NCBI GenBank assembly: GCA_947581615.1 | Contig: CANPVD010000114.1 | Coordinates: 1 to 52,639 of the forward strand | Length of the DNA stretch: 52,639 nt | Direction: 5' to 3' | Origin: Candidatus Humimonas hydrogenitrophica | GTDB lineage: Bacteria; Gemmatimonadota; Gemmatimonadetes; Palauibacterales; Palauibacteraceae | Part shown: one piece after another, positions 1 through 6,823 of the stretch | Layout of the letters: the number at the start of each line of letters is the position of its first letter | Numbering within the stretch: position 1 is the stretch's first letter | Notes under the pieces: model-generated | The model's input: only the letters and a program-made list of their open reading frames with translations | Database searches by the model: none | Told to the model about the DNA's origin: nothing | Made by a program: the position numbers and the translations under genes

Positions 1-384
1 CGTCTCGGCGATCCTGGACCAGGCCGCGGCGGCCACCGCGCGGCCGACCGGAACCCCGAGCCGCGGGACCACCGCGCCCACGCGCACGGCCTCCGCGCCC
101 ACCGAGACGGTGAGAGTCATGGCCGCCGCGCCCAGCATGTGGGCCCGCTCGGACTCGCGGAGTCCGGCCGCGCGACCACCTGTCATGAGGACGTGCCAGC
201 CCCCTCCCTTCGCGAGCAGGGAGAGTACCGCCAGAACCGTGGAGACGGCGATCCAGCCGGGACTGGCTCCGGCCAGCGCGCCCCATACCTGGCTCCATGG
301 AAAGTGCTGCATGGCGCGGGCGGCCAGGGCGAGCCCCCCGAGCACGAGAGCCCACACGATCCACCGCTTCCCATGGACCTTCAA
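1..384 (-). CDS. Lysylphosphatidylglycerol synthase-type transmembrane (UPF0104) protein, N-terminal part
   Basis: The gene runs off the left edge; only 128 codons are visible. The product starts MKVHGKRW, then has hydrophobic segments at about residues 8-24 and 38-56, followed by a loop and the segment MLGAAAMTLTVSVGAEAVR, which resembles the family pattern of a hydrophobic stretch ending in G-E-x-x-R. This family (MprF flippase domain, AglD relatives) consists of multi-pass inner-membrane proteins thought to move lipids or lipid-linked sugars. The start is TTG at 384-382, overlapping the deacetylase stop TGA as TTGA; a GTG and an ATG lie slightly downstream as alternatives. It is the last visible gene of the operon that begins with the glycosyltransferase at 3509. 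The family call is moderately sure; the substrate is unknown. Confidence 0.7.
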   Translation of the reverse strand, partial: MKVHGKRWIVWALVLGGLALAARAMQHFPWSQVWGALAGASPGWIAVSTVLAVLSLLAKGGGWHVLMTGGRAAGLRESERAHMLGAAAMTLTVSVGAEAVRVGAVVPRLGVPVGRAVAAAAWSRIAET

Positions 385-1097
385 GCCGGAATCAGCTCCG
401 CCAGGCGACCGAAGGTGTAGCCGCGCGCCCGAGCCTCCCGGAGGATGCCGGGGAGGGCGTCCGCGGTCTGGCCCCGGTCGCCCCCCGGATGCTCCCCGTC
501 GCCGTCGTGCAGCAGCAGGATCGCGCCCGGCGCGAGGCGGCCGAGGGCCCGGCGCTGGATGACCTCCGCGCCGGGACGCCAGTAGTCCCGCACGTCCACG
601 CTCCACCCGAAGGTCCGGTAACCCAGGCGCCGCGCCTCCCTGGCCACGAAAGGGTTCTTGAAGCCGTGCGGGGGCCGGAAGGCGGTGGGCGCCCGGCCGG
701 TCAGGCGGTGCAGGATACGATGGGTCCGGAGCAGCTCGATCCGGATACGGCGCGGGCCCGACCGGTGCAGCTTCGCGTGGCCGTACGTGTGGTTTCCGAT
801 CTCGTGTCCGGCCGCGCAGGCTGTCCGGACGAGGCCCGGATGCCGGAGGGCACGCGCCCCGATCACGAAGAAGGCCGCCGGAACGCCCAGTTCGTCCAGG
901 GTCGCCAGGATCCGGGGAGTCGTGTCCGGGTCCGGCCCATCATCGAAGGTCAGGAACAGCTCGCGCCGACCGGGATCCCCTCGCCCGACGACGGGTCCGA
1001 ACAACCGTGCGTTGGGAGCGTACGCGGCCCACGCCAGAGCTCCCACGCCGCCCACGGCGGCCCCGAGCGCCGCCGCGGTGCCGGGCCGCACCGGCAT
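381..1097 (-). CDS. Polysaccharide deacetylase (NodB/CDA1 family), membrane-anchored
   Basis: 238 residues. An N-terminal hydrophobic segment (about residues 8-30) is followed by the NodB fold: TFDDGPD at about 50-56 supplies the catalytic and metal aspartates, GNHTYGHAKL at about 101-110 supplies the two metal histidines, and RPPHG at about 141-145 is the usual third motif. Members remove N-acetyl groups from peptidoglycan, chitin-like or lipid-linked sugars in a metal-dependent reaction. The ATG overlaps the M56 peptidase stop as ATGA, which suggests translational coupling. Together with the glycosyltransferase and flippase-like protein it suggests making or remodelling a glycolipid or wall glycan under BlaI/M56 control. 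The substrate cannot be read from the sequence. Confidence 0.88.
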   Translation of the reverse strand: MPVRPGTAAALGAAVGGVGALAWAAYAPNARLFGPVVGRGDPGRRELFLTFDDGPDPDTTPRILATLDELGVPAAFFVIGARALRHPGLVRTACAAGHEIGNHTYGHAKLHRSGPRRIRIELLRTHRILHRLTGRAPTAFRPPHGFKNPFVAREARRLGYRTFGWSVDVRDYWRPGAEVIQRRALGRLAPGAILLLHDGDGEHPGGDRGQTADALPGILREARARGYTFGRLAELIPA

Positions 1098-2308
1098 CAG
1101 CTCCGCTGGAGGGAGGGGGGCGGGGAACCCGTCGAGCGCGTCGGGGAGTCCCATCCGGCCGGCATCGACACCCGCGGCCGGGGCTGCCCGGATCCCGAAG
1201 TCATCAGCCGGGGCTGCCGCCGGGACTCGATCGGCGCCCGCATTCGCACGGCCGTGTCGGAAGCGCGTCTCGCGTCGTCGTCGGCATCGTGGATGGAGCT
1301 GAACGAGGGGGCCGCGAGGAGCAGGGTGAGCAGAGCCGCCCCGGCCAGCCCCAGGCGCGGGGCGTGGCCCACGGGCCGGGCTTCGGCGGGATCCGGCTCC
1401 AGGATGCGGAGGATCCGCTCGGCCAGGCCGAGCCGACCCTCGCCCATGGCCGCCAGGCCCGCGCGCGCCGGGCCGCCGCCCTCGGCCAGGGTCCGGGCCA
1501 CGCCCTCCAGGCCGCGAGCCACCGCCAGCGGAGCGCCCGTGCGCCGCACGGCCCAGCCGTCCGCCTGGATCTCGGCCAGCTCCGCCAGCCGGCGGCGCGC
1601 CACGCGGTTCAGCGGCTGGAAGAAGCACACGGCCTCGACCACCCCCGCCGCCAGGGCCCACAGCGGATCGCCTCGGACCAGGTGAGCCACCTCGTGCGCG
1701 ATGACGCCCCGCAGCGGCGCGTCATCGAGCCTCTCGGCGAGGTCGGGCGGCACGACGACCTCTCGGCGACCGAGCGCCAGCGGCGTTCCCAGGCCCCTGA
1801 GCGTGGTGAGACGAAGCCGGGTCCGGAGCCGGGCCGCCAGGCCGCCGGCCACGACCCGCAGAGCCTCCAGCACCTCGCCCCCGGCCGGCCGGCGACCGGC
1901 CAGCGCCCTCAGCAGCCGCCGCTGCCGGCGGGTGAGCTCTGCGAGACGGATCACCGATCCCGTGAGCCAGACCAGCGTGAGCGCGAGAAGCCAGTGGTGA
2001 AGGACGGCCCCCGCATCCGATGCCAGGGCCGTGCTCGCCACGTGGCCGGCGCCCGGATGGAAGTGGGTGGGATCCCACGAGTCCACGAACGGATCGCAGT
2101 CCAGCAGCGAGTGGGCGGTCGCGGTGACCAGGGCCCCGAAGGTCGCGAGCTTCCAGAGCGTCTCCTCCCACTCCGGCCGCATGGGACGGAGGCGCAGGAG
2201 GACCCAGGTGCCCCCCAGGAGGAGGGTGCTGTGGAGGAGGTAGGTGAGCAGCCAGCTGACGACGCCCGCGGATAGGATCCCCGATGCGCGAGCCAGCAGG
2301 TGCATCAT
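1097..2308 (-). CDS. M56 (BlaR1/MecR1-type) membrane metallopeptidase without a sensor domain
   Basis: 403 residues. Hydrophobic segments lie at about 11-38, 51-66 and 103-122, and another at about 322-342 after the peptidase domain. The zinc motif HEVAH is at 205-209, with the downstream ELAEIQAD acidic segment at about 243-250. In the BlaR1 family this domain inactivates the BlaI repressor after a signal. Here only about 60 low-complexity residues follow the last membrane segment, so the extracytoplasmic penicillin-binding sensor of classical BlaR1 is missing. ATGA overlaps join it to BlaI upstream (2305-2308) and the deacetylase downstream (1097). The signal must be sensed by loops, membrane segments or a partner. 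Confidence 0.87.
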   Translation of the reverse strand: MMHLLARASGILSAGVVSWLLTYLLHSTLLLGGTWVLLRLRPMRPEWEETLWKLATFGALVTATAHSLLDCDPFVDSWDPTHFHPGAGHVASTALASDAGAVLHHWLLALTLVWLTGSVIRLAELTRRQRRLLRALAGRRPAGGEVLEALRVVAGGLAARLRTRLRLTTLRGLGTPLALGRREVVVPPDLAERLDDAPLRGVIAHEVAHLVRGDPLWALAAGVVEAVCFFQPLNRVARRRLAELAEIQADGWAVRRTGAPLAVARGLEGVARTLAEGGGPARAGLAAMGEGRLGLAERILRILEPDPAEARPVGHAPRLGLAGAALLTLLLAAPSFSSIHDADDDARRASDTAVRMRAPIESRRQPRLMTSGSGQPRPRVSMPAGWDSPTRSTGSPPPSLQRS

Positions 2309-2727
2309 CCTTCGCTTCGGCCTTCGGCGAGCATCCGGGCCTCCTTCTCCTCGATCAGTCGCCGGACACGGTCCAGCTCCGAGGGACGCAGGTCACCCAC
2401 GTCGAGCAGATGGCTCACGAGGGTCGGCACATCCCCATCGAACAGGTTCTCGGCCAGCGCGTCCACGCGCGAGCGCAGAACCTCCTCCTCCGACACCAGA
2501 GGATGGTAGACATACTCCCGTCCCTCTTCTCGGTGCCCTACGACTTCCCTGTCCTCCAGACGGGAGAGCAGGGTGGCGACGGTCGTGCGCGCCATCGGGC
2601 GCCGCTCATCGAGGCGCTCGCGCACCTCGTTGACCGTGGCCTCGCCCTCCTCCCACAGCACGCCGAGGATGGCGAGCTGCAGATCCGTGAGCTCCGGGGC
2701 CTGTGGTCCAAACCGCGATTCGGTCAT
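2305..2727 (-). CDS. BlaI/MecI/CopY-family transcriptional repressor
   Basis: 140 residues from MTESRF; a longer reading to 2799 exists, but this ATG has a GGAGGG ribosome site about 7 nt upstream. A winged helix fills residues 12-80 (LTDLQLAILGVLWEEGEATV, then RTTVATLLSRLEDREVV), followed by a helical dimerisation and cleavage region. The family represses promoters by binding dyads of the TACA-N2-TGTA type and is inactivated through its M56 partner, encoded immediately downstream with an ATGA overlap. Two sites of that type occur in this window (3644-3659 and 5566-5581), so autoregulation of this operon and control of the PepSY/propeller gene are likely. Confidence 0.92.
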   Translation of the reverse strand: MTESRFGPQAPELTDLQLAILGVLWEEGEATVNEVRERLDERRPMARTTVATLLSRLEDREVVGHREEGREYVYHPLVSEEEVLRSRVDALAENLFDGDVPTLVSHLLDVGDLRPSELDRVRRLIEEKEARMLAEGRSEG

Positions 2728-2795
2728 GGATCTACCCTCCGCTGGAAGAAGATGGACGGGACGGACGCCGGCCGTTCCGCCGTTCGTCCGCCCCA

Positions 2796-3509
2796 TCACT
2801 GGAATGCCGCCTGAAAGTAGGACACCGCATACCGAACGTTGAGCATCAGCAGCCCGTCCTGCTCGAAGCGGCGCGGCGAGGTGTACGCGTACACGTCCCG
2901 CGCGAACCGGACCCTGCCGGCCTCGCGCGCCAGCAGCATCGCGGTTCGCGCATCATCCCCCCAGAACGGCACCGGGGGGAGCCCCCCGATCGCCTCCAGG
3001 GCCCAGCGGGCGGCGCCGAAGTTGCCTCCCGCCAGCACCGCCGCAGGCTTGCGCGTCAGGCAGCGGGCGATCCACGGGACCATCGGGACCACGAGCGAGG
3101 CGTAGGGCCGACTGATCGCCGCCGCCCATCGACTCTCGAACGTGTAGTAGACCGGTCCCGAGACGGCACACGCCCCGGCCTGGATGGCCCGACCGATGCT
3201 GCTCAGCCAGGTGGGGGGCACCGTGCAGTCCGCATCCAGGAACGCGATGATCGATCCCGTCGATGCCTGGAATCCGCACTGGCGCGCGAAGTTGGGGCCC
3301 TGCTCCATGGCCGTCAGGACCCGCCCCGTCGGACCCAGCAGGCTCGCGGCCACGAGCGCCGTGTCGTCCTGCGAGTTGTTGTCGACCACGATGATCTCGA
3401 GGTGGTCGCCCTCGGCGAGTCGCTGGTCCTGGACGGATCGGATGGCGGATCCGATCGTCTCGGACTCGTTGTACGCCGGTATGACTACGGTGAATCGGTT
3501 CGTGTCCAC
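2796..3509 (-). CDS. Family 2 glycosyltransferase
   Basis: 237 residues with a GT-A fold: VVIPAYNESETIG at about residues 8-20, IIVVDNNSQDDT at about 39-50, and the DxD-type metal motif FLDADC at about 90-95, followed by GNFGAARWALEAIGG in the acceptor region. It transfers a sugar from a nucleotide or lipid donor. There is no obvious membrane segment, so it is probably cytoplasmic or peripheral. The start is GTG at 3509-3507 with only a weak ribosome site. It is the first gene of the minus-strand operon leading into BlaI, M56, deacetylase and flippase-like genes, with 68 nt before BlaI. A BlaI-type dyad lies 135 nt upstream. Confidence 0.88.
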   Translation of the reverse strand: MDTNRFTVVIPAYNESETIGSAIRSVQDQRLAEGDHLEIIVVDNNSQDDTALVAASLLGPTGRVLTAMEQGPNFARQCGFQASTGSIIAFLDADCTVPPTWLSSIGRAIQAGACAVSGPVYYTFESRWAAAISRPYASLVVPMVPWIARCLTRKPAAVLAGGNFGAARWALEAIGGLPPVPFWGDDARTAMLLAREAGRVRFARDVYAYTSPRRFEQDGLLMLNVRYAVSYFQAAFQ

Positions 3510-3643
3510 TGCCCACCGGAGAACGGAATGCTCATGCTACGGCCCTCGGAGCCACGCTCGTGAGGACCGCTGGAAGATCGGCGGCTGCCTCCCGCCCACC
3601 ACGTTGACTCGTGTCGACCTCCTGGGGTTCGATGGCCCTAAAC

Positions 3644-3659
3644 GTCTACAATCGTAGTC
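3644..3659 (-). promoter_or_regulatory. BlaI-type operator dyad upstream of the glycosyltransferase-BlaI-M56 operon
   Basis: On the minus strand the sequence is GACTACGATTGTAGAC, an imperfect palindrome matching the BlaI/CopY core TACA-N2-TGTA with one mismatch. It differs at one base of 16 from the second site at 5566-5581. It lies 135 nt upstream of the first gene of the BlaI operon and 53 nt past the end of the PepSY/propeller gene, so autoregulation is the likely role. Confidence 0.65.
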
Positions 3660-3711
3660 ACCGCAGGTTCCCTCCACCGAGCGCAGCCCTCGACGGGCCG
3701 AGGCCCCGCGG

Positions 3712-5469
3712 TCAGCGCTCGAGCACCAGGAGCGTGAAGCTGCCGGGGACCATCGGCGGGCGCCGGCGGCGCTGTCCGGGGCCGGCCGGCGGCGCGGGCG
3801 CGAACCGGGCGGTCACCGTATACAGATGGTGCGTCTTCGGATCCAGCTCCATGGTGCGGGCTCCCTCCTGCGTCTTCACGGTCCGGACGACGTGGAACTT
3901 CGTCGGGCCGTCCTCCCGGATGACCGTGATCGCCCCGTCGCCCGTGGAGGCGAAGGCGAGGCCGATGCCCGCGTCGTAGCGACACGCGTCCACGCCGCGG
4001 CCAATGGGAGCGCTGGCGACCACCTTTCCGGCCACGGCATCCGACATGACCATGACCTGGTTGTGGCACCCGCTGAACAGGATGTGGTGCACCGGATCGA
4101 TCGCGAGGCCGGAGGGGGATTCGCAGGGCGCGAGCGGCCACTCGCGAACGACCTTCATGGCCACCGGGTCGATCTCCGCGATCTGCGAAGTGCTCTCGAG
4201 GTTCACGTACACGTGCCCCTGGCCGTCGCTCACGCCGAATTCCGGCTTGGCACCCAGGTCGATGGTCGCGAGCCGCGATCCCGACACGGGATCCACGACA
4301 CTGGCCGTGTGCGCATCGCCGTCGAACGTGAAGATGTGCCGGGTGACAGGATCGAACAGGATCGCATCGTCATCCACGTCCACGGCCGTGCGGCCCAGCA
4401 CCTGGAGGGTCTTCAGGTCGAAGATGACGACCGTGCTGTCGGCACCGGACGTGGCGAACCCGCGGCCCGCCGCGTAATCGAACGCGACCCCGTGAGCGCG
4501 GTCGAGCCCGGAGACTTCTCCGAGCACCCGACCGTTCGCCGGATCGACGACCATGACGCGGTCGCTACGTCCGATGAACAGGCGGTCGGTCGCCGTATCG
4601 AGCGACAGGTAGTCCCAGCCACCTCTTCCGCCGAGCGTGAAGGTCCGGGCGACGTGATAGCCGGCCTCGGCCCCCTCACGCGCCTCACCCTTGGCATCGC
4701 CCTCGGCCGCCTCGGAACGTTCCGTGTCCTGCGCGGCCTCCCGCGCCTCCGCTCCGGCACTCTCGTGCTGGAGCGACACCACCTGGCCATCGTCGGCGTC
4801 CACCAGTACCTCGCGCACGCCCGACTCCCCGGGCACGTTCAGATCGAACGAGTAGACCCAGTGGCCCATCTCCCGCTCGAACTCCCCGCTCTGGATGGTC
4901 CCGCCCGGCACCTTCGACAGGGCCACGGCCGCGGCCGCGTCCTTCGTGATCCCGATCGACACCATGTCGTACAGCCGCTGCCTGGACGGAATCTGGGCCT
5001 CGAGCTCGCGCAGCAGCACCCGGGCACGGGCCACGGCGGCGGGCCCCCCTCCGCTGCTCGGCGGCGCGATGTCCATCCCCACGGCACCGATGAGGTGGCC
5101 CGAGGCGTCGTGAAGCGCCTGCGTGATGTCGTAGATCGGGTCCTCCTTCGTCGGCTTCTCGACGTTGGGGTGCCCGGTCCGGATGGGCCCGTACTCGTCG
5201 TCGTCGCACTTCTCGCCCACGTCCGAGGCCCGCTCCGTGGCGGCCAGCGTCGCGCAGCTGGCGTCGGACAGGATGGCGAGCTCCACGTTGTCCAGGTCAG
5301 CGTGAACCGCGACCATGCGATCCACCAGTCGCTGGGCGTACGTCTCAGGCGAGCCACGGGACTCCTGGGCCGCGAGCGGCCGTGGAGATGGCCACGCGAT
5401 CAGGGACATCGCGATCACGGTCGCACCGCCCACCGCGTGCAGTGTTCGATTCGTCGTTGTCGAGATCAC
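3712..5469 (-). CDS. Secreted three-module protein: Cache-like region, PepSY domain and YVTN/NHL-type beta-propeller
   Basis: 585 residues from the GTG at 5469, chosen because GGAAGG lies just upstream and the translation then opens with a signal peptide ending PRPLAAQES near residue 36. Residues 44-135 contain a Cache-like pattern (YDITQALHDASGHLIGAVG). Residues about 172-235 fit PepSY. After an acidic Ala/Glu linker, about 272-575 form a propeller with repeated blades such as FIGRSDRVMVVDP and VFDLKTL-like strands. Such propellers usually bind ligands or partners, and PepSY domains are linked to protease inhibition or sensing. No enzyme motif is visible. A promoter overlapped by a BlaI-type dyad lies 97-112 nt upstream. 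The role is inferred only as extracytoplasmic sensing or binding. Confidence 0.8.
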   Translation of the reverse strand: MISTTTNRTLHAVGGATVIAMSLIAWPSPRPLAAQESRGSPETYAQRLVDRMVAVHADLDNVELAILSDASCATLAATERASDVGEKCDDDEYGPIRTGHPNVEKPTKEDPIYDITQALHDASGHLIGAVGMDIAPPSSGGGPAAVARARVLLRELEAQIPSRQRLYDMVSIGITKDAAAAVALSKVPGGTIQSGEFEREMGHWVYSFDLNVPGESGVREVLVDADDGQVVSLQHESAGAEAREAAQDTERSEAAEGDAKGEAREGAEAGYHVARTFTLGGRGGWDYLSLDTATDRLFIGRSDRVMVVDPANGRVLGEVSGLDRAHGVAFDYAAGRGFATSGADSTVVIFDLKTLQVLGRTAVDVDDDAILFDPVTRHIFTFDGDAHTASVVDPVSGSRLATIDLGAKPEFGVSDGQGHVYVNLESTSQIAEIDPVAMKVVREWPLAPCESPSGLAIDPVHHILFSGCHNQVMVMSDAVAGKVVASAPIGRGVDACRYDAGIGLAFASTGDGAITVIREDGPTKFHVVRTVKTQEGARTMELDPKTHHLYTVTARFAPAPPAGPGQRRRRPPMVPGSFTLLVLER

Positions 5470-5565
5470 GGTCCTTCCGCTCCCGTTCCCATGGGGGAAC
5501 CCCGGCTCGAGGACGGTTCGCGGGCGGCTGGGGCCACCGGCGATGCACCCGGGGTCACGAAATGT

Positions 5566-5602
5566 GACTACAATTGTAGACGATATCCGCGTCACCGGGC
5601 AA
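5566..5602 (-). promoter_or_regulatory. Sigma-70-like promoter overlapped by a BlaI-type operator
   Basis: Reading the minus strand, TTGCCC (5602-5597) and TACAAT (5578-5573) are separated by 18 nt and point at the PepSY/propeller gene. The -10 hexamer lies inside the dyad GACTACAATTGTAGAC (5566-5581), whose central 12 bases are a perfect palindrome with core TACA-AT-TGTA, the BlaI/CopY consensus. Repressor binding here would block the -10 box. The divergent peroxiredoxin start is 165 nt away and could also be affected. Confidence 0.7.
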
Positions 5603-5745
5603 GCGCGGCCCGGCGCGGACATCTCCCGACAACCGACTCCCGCTCCCTCCCGACAGCCCCGCGGGTCGTGTGGCGCCATGTTGAGGAACACCCCCGAGAC
5701 GACACGTGGACGCGCCCGATCGACGGTGGGCGCAGGAGAACCGCC

Positions 5746-6408
5746 ATGATGACGACGGATGGAAACGGCGCGGCCGCGCCGCGTCTCCCGCGCCTGGGAG
5801 AGCCGGCGCCGGCCTTCGAAGCGGTGACCACCCAGGGCACCCTACGGCTCGAGGACTTCGCCGGAAGCTGGCTCGTCCTCTTCTCGCACCCGGCCGACTT
5901 CACCCCTGTGTGCACCACCGAGTTCGCGGCCTTCGCGAAGGCGCTGCCGCGCTTCCGCGAGTTGGAGTGCGAGTTGCTCGGCCTCTCCATCGACAGCGTC
6001 TACTCGCACATCGCGTGGATGCGCAACGTGGAGGAGAAGCTGGGAGTGAAGGTCCAGTTCCCGGTGATCGCCGACCTGGACCGGCAGGTGGCCCTCGCCT
6101 ACGGCATGATCATGCCGGGGGAGAGCCGGACGGAGACGGTCCGCTGCGTGTTCGTGATCGACGACCGCCAGAACCTGCGGGCCATGATCTACTATCCTCT
6201 CACCACCGGCCGGAACGTCGAGGAGATCCTGCGGTTGGTGAAGGCCCTCCAGGTGGCCGATCGGAGCGCGGTGGCCACCCCCGCCAACTGGGTGGAGGGC
6301 GAGCCGGTGATCGTGCCCCCGCCCCTCACGCAGGAGGCGGCGGCCCAGCGGGTGGCCACCCCCGATCTTGAGTGCGTGGACTGGTACCTGTGCACGCGGA
6401 CGCTGTAG
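5746..6408 (+). CDS. Peroxiredoxin, Prx6-like (AhpC/TSA family)
   Basis: 220 residues. The peroxidatic cysteine is C56 in FTPVCTTEF, preceded by the usual LFSHPADFTP; the conserved arginine follows in the region GESRTETVRCVFVID. It reduces hydrogen peroxide and organic hydroperoxides. The C-terminus carries C210 and C216 (LECVDWYLC), a C-x5-C pair placed like the one in archaeal Prx6-type enzymes, where one cysteine acts as resolving residue. The start ATGATG at 5746 follows GGAGAA. It is divergent from the PepSY/propeller gene, sharing a 276-nt intergenic region with the BlaI-type dyad. Confidence 0.93.
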   Translation: MMTTDGNGAAAPRLPRLGEPAPAFEAVTTQGTLRLEDFAGSWLVLFSHPADFTPVCTTEFAAFAKALPRFRELECELLGLSIDSVYSHIAWMRNVEEKLGVKVQFPVIADLDRQVALAYGMIMPGESRTETVRCVFVIDDRQNLRAMIYYPLTTGRNVEEILRLVKALQVADRSAVATPANWVEGEPVIVPPPLTQEAAAQRVATPDLECVDWYLCTRTL

Positions 6409-6451
6409 CCCCGCGCACGGGCGGGGAGCGTTCGGGTCCGCGGGAGGCATC

Positions 6452-6676
6452 GTGGCCTGCGTGAATCCGGACGGCTCCCTGAGCCCGTCCGGCCTGGTCC
6501 TGCTCCGGGCCCTCGACGCACCCGGTGCGGAGCGGGAGCTCACCGAGCGGACCGGGCGCCCGTTGTTCCAGGTGCGCTCGGGCCTCCGGGAGCTCCAGTC
6601 GGCCGGCCTGGTACGCGCCATCCCGGTCGGGTTCGAGTTGACCGGGGTGGGGCGGGAGTGGCTCTCCAGCCCCTGA
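6452..6676 (+). CDS. Small winged-helix protein
   Basis: 74 residues: MACVNPDGSLSPSG, then a helix-turn-helix pattern (LVLLRALDAPGAERELTERTG, RSGLRELQSAGLV) and a short wing ending at FELTGVGREWL. This matches the size and pattern of single-domain ArsR/MarR-like winged helices that pick a repressor-like fold without an effector domain. The start is GTG at 6452 with GGGAGG four nt upstream; the reading frame extends further upstream but overlaps the peroxiredoxin and has no ribosome site. It follows the peroxiredoxin by 43 nt and may be cotranscribed. No target is known. Confidence 0.6.
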   Translation: MACVNPDGSLSPSGLVLLRALDAPGAERELTERTGRPLFQVRSGLRELQSAGLVRAIPVGFELTGVGREWLSSP

Positions 6677-6823
6677 CGCTCCTCGCATCGCCTTCAGGCC
6701 TCGACAGACCCAGCTTCCGAAAAAGCTCGCGCCGTGCACCCACCCTCGTGTGAGCGAGGCGGCTTGAGCCGGCTGAATGATTGGCGGTTCCCCCCGGGCG
6801 CCAAAGCTGGTATTCTTCTGCAT

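Noticed and set aside
110-1685. Several long plus-strand reading frames
   Set aside because: They are antisense to the deacetylase, M56 and flippase-like genes, are Arg/Pro/Gly-rich and have no ribosome sites.
5470-5691. Upstream extension of the PepSY/propeller gene
   Set aside because: The extension would place the promoter and dyad inside the gene; the GTG at 5469 has a good ribosome site and signal peptide.
3826-5745. N-terminal 640 codons of the open frame that ends with the peroxiredoxin
   Set aside because: This part is antisense to the PepSY/propeller gene; the AhpC/TSA domain begins at the ATGATG at 5746.
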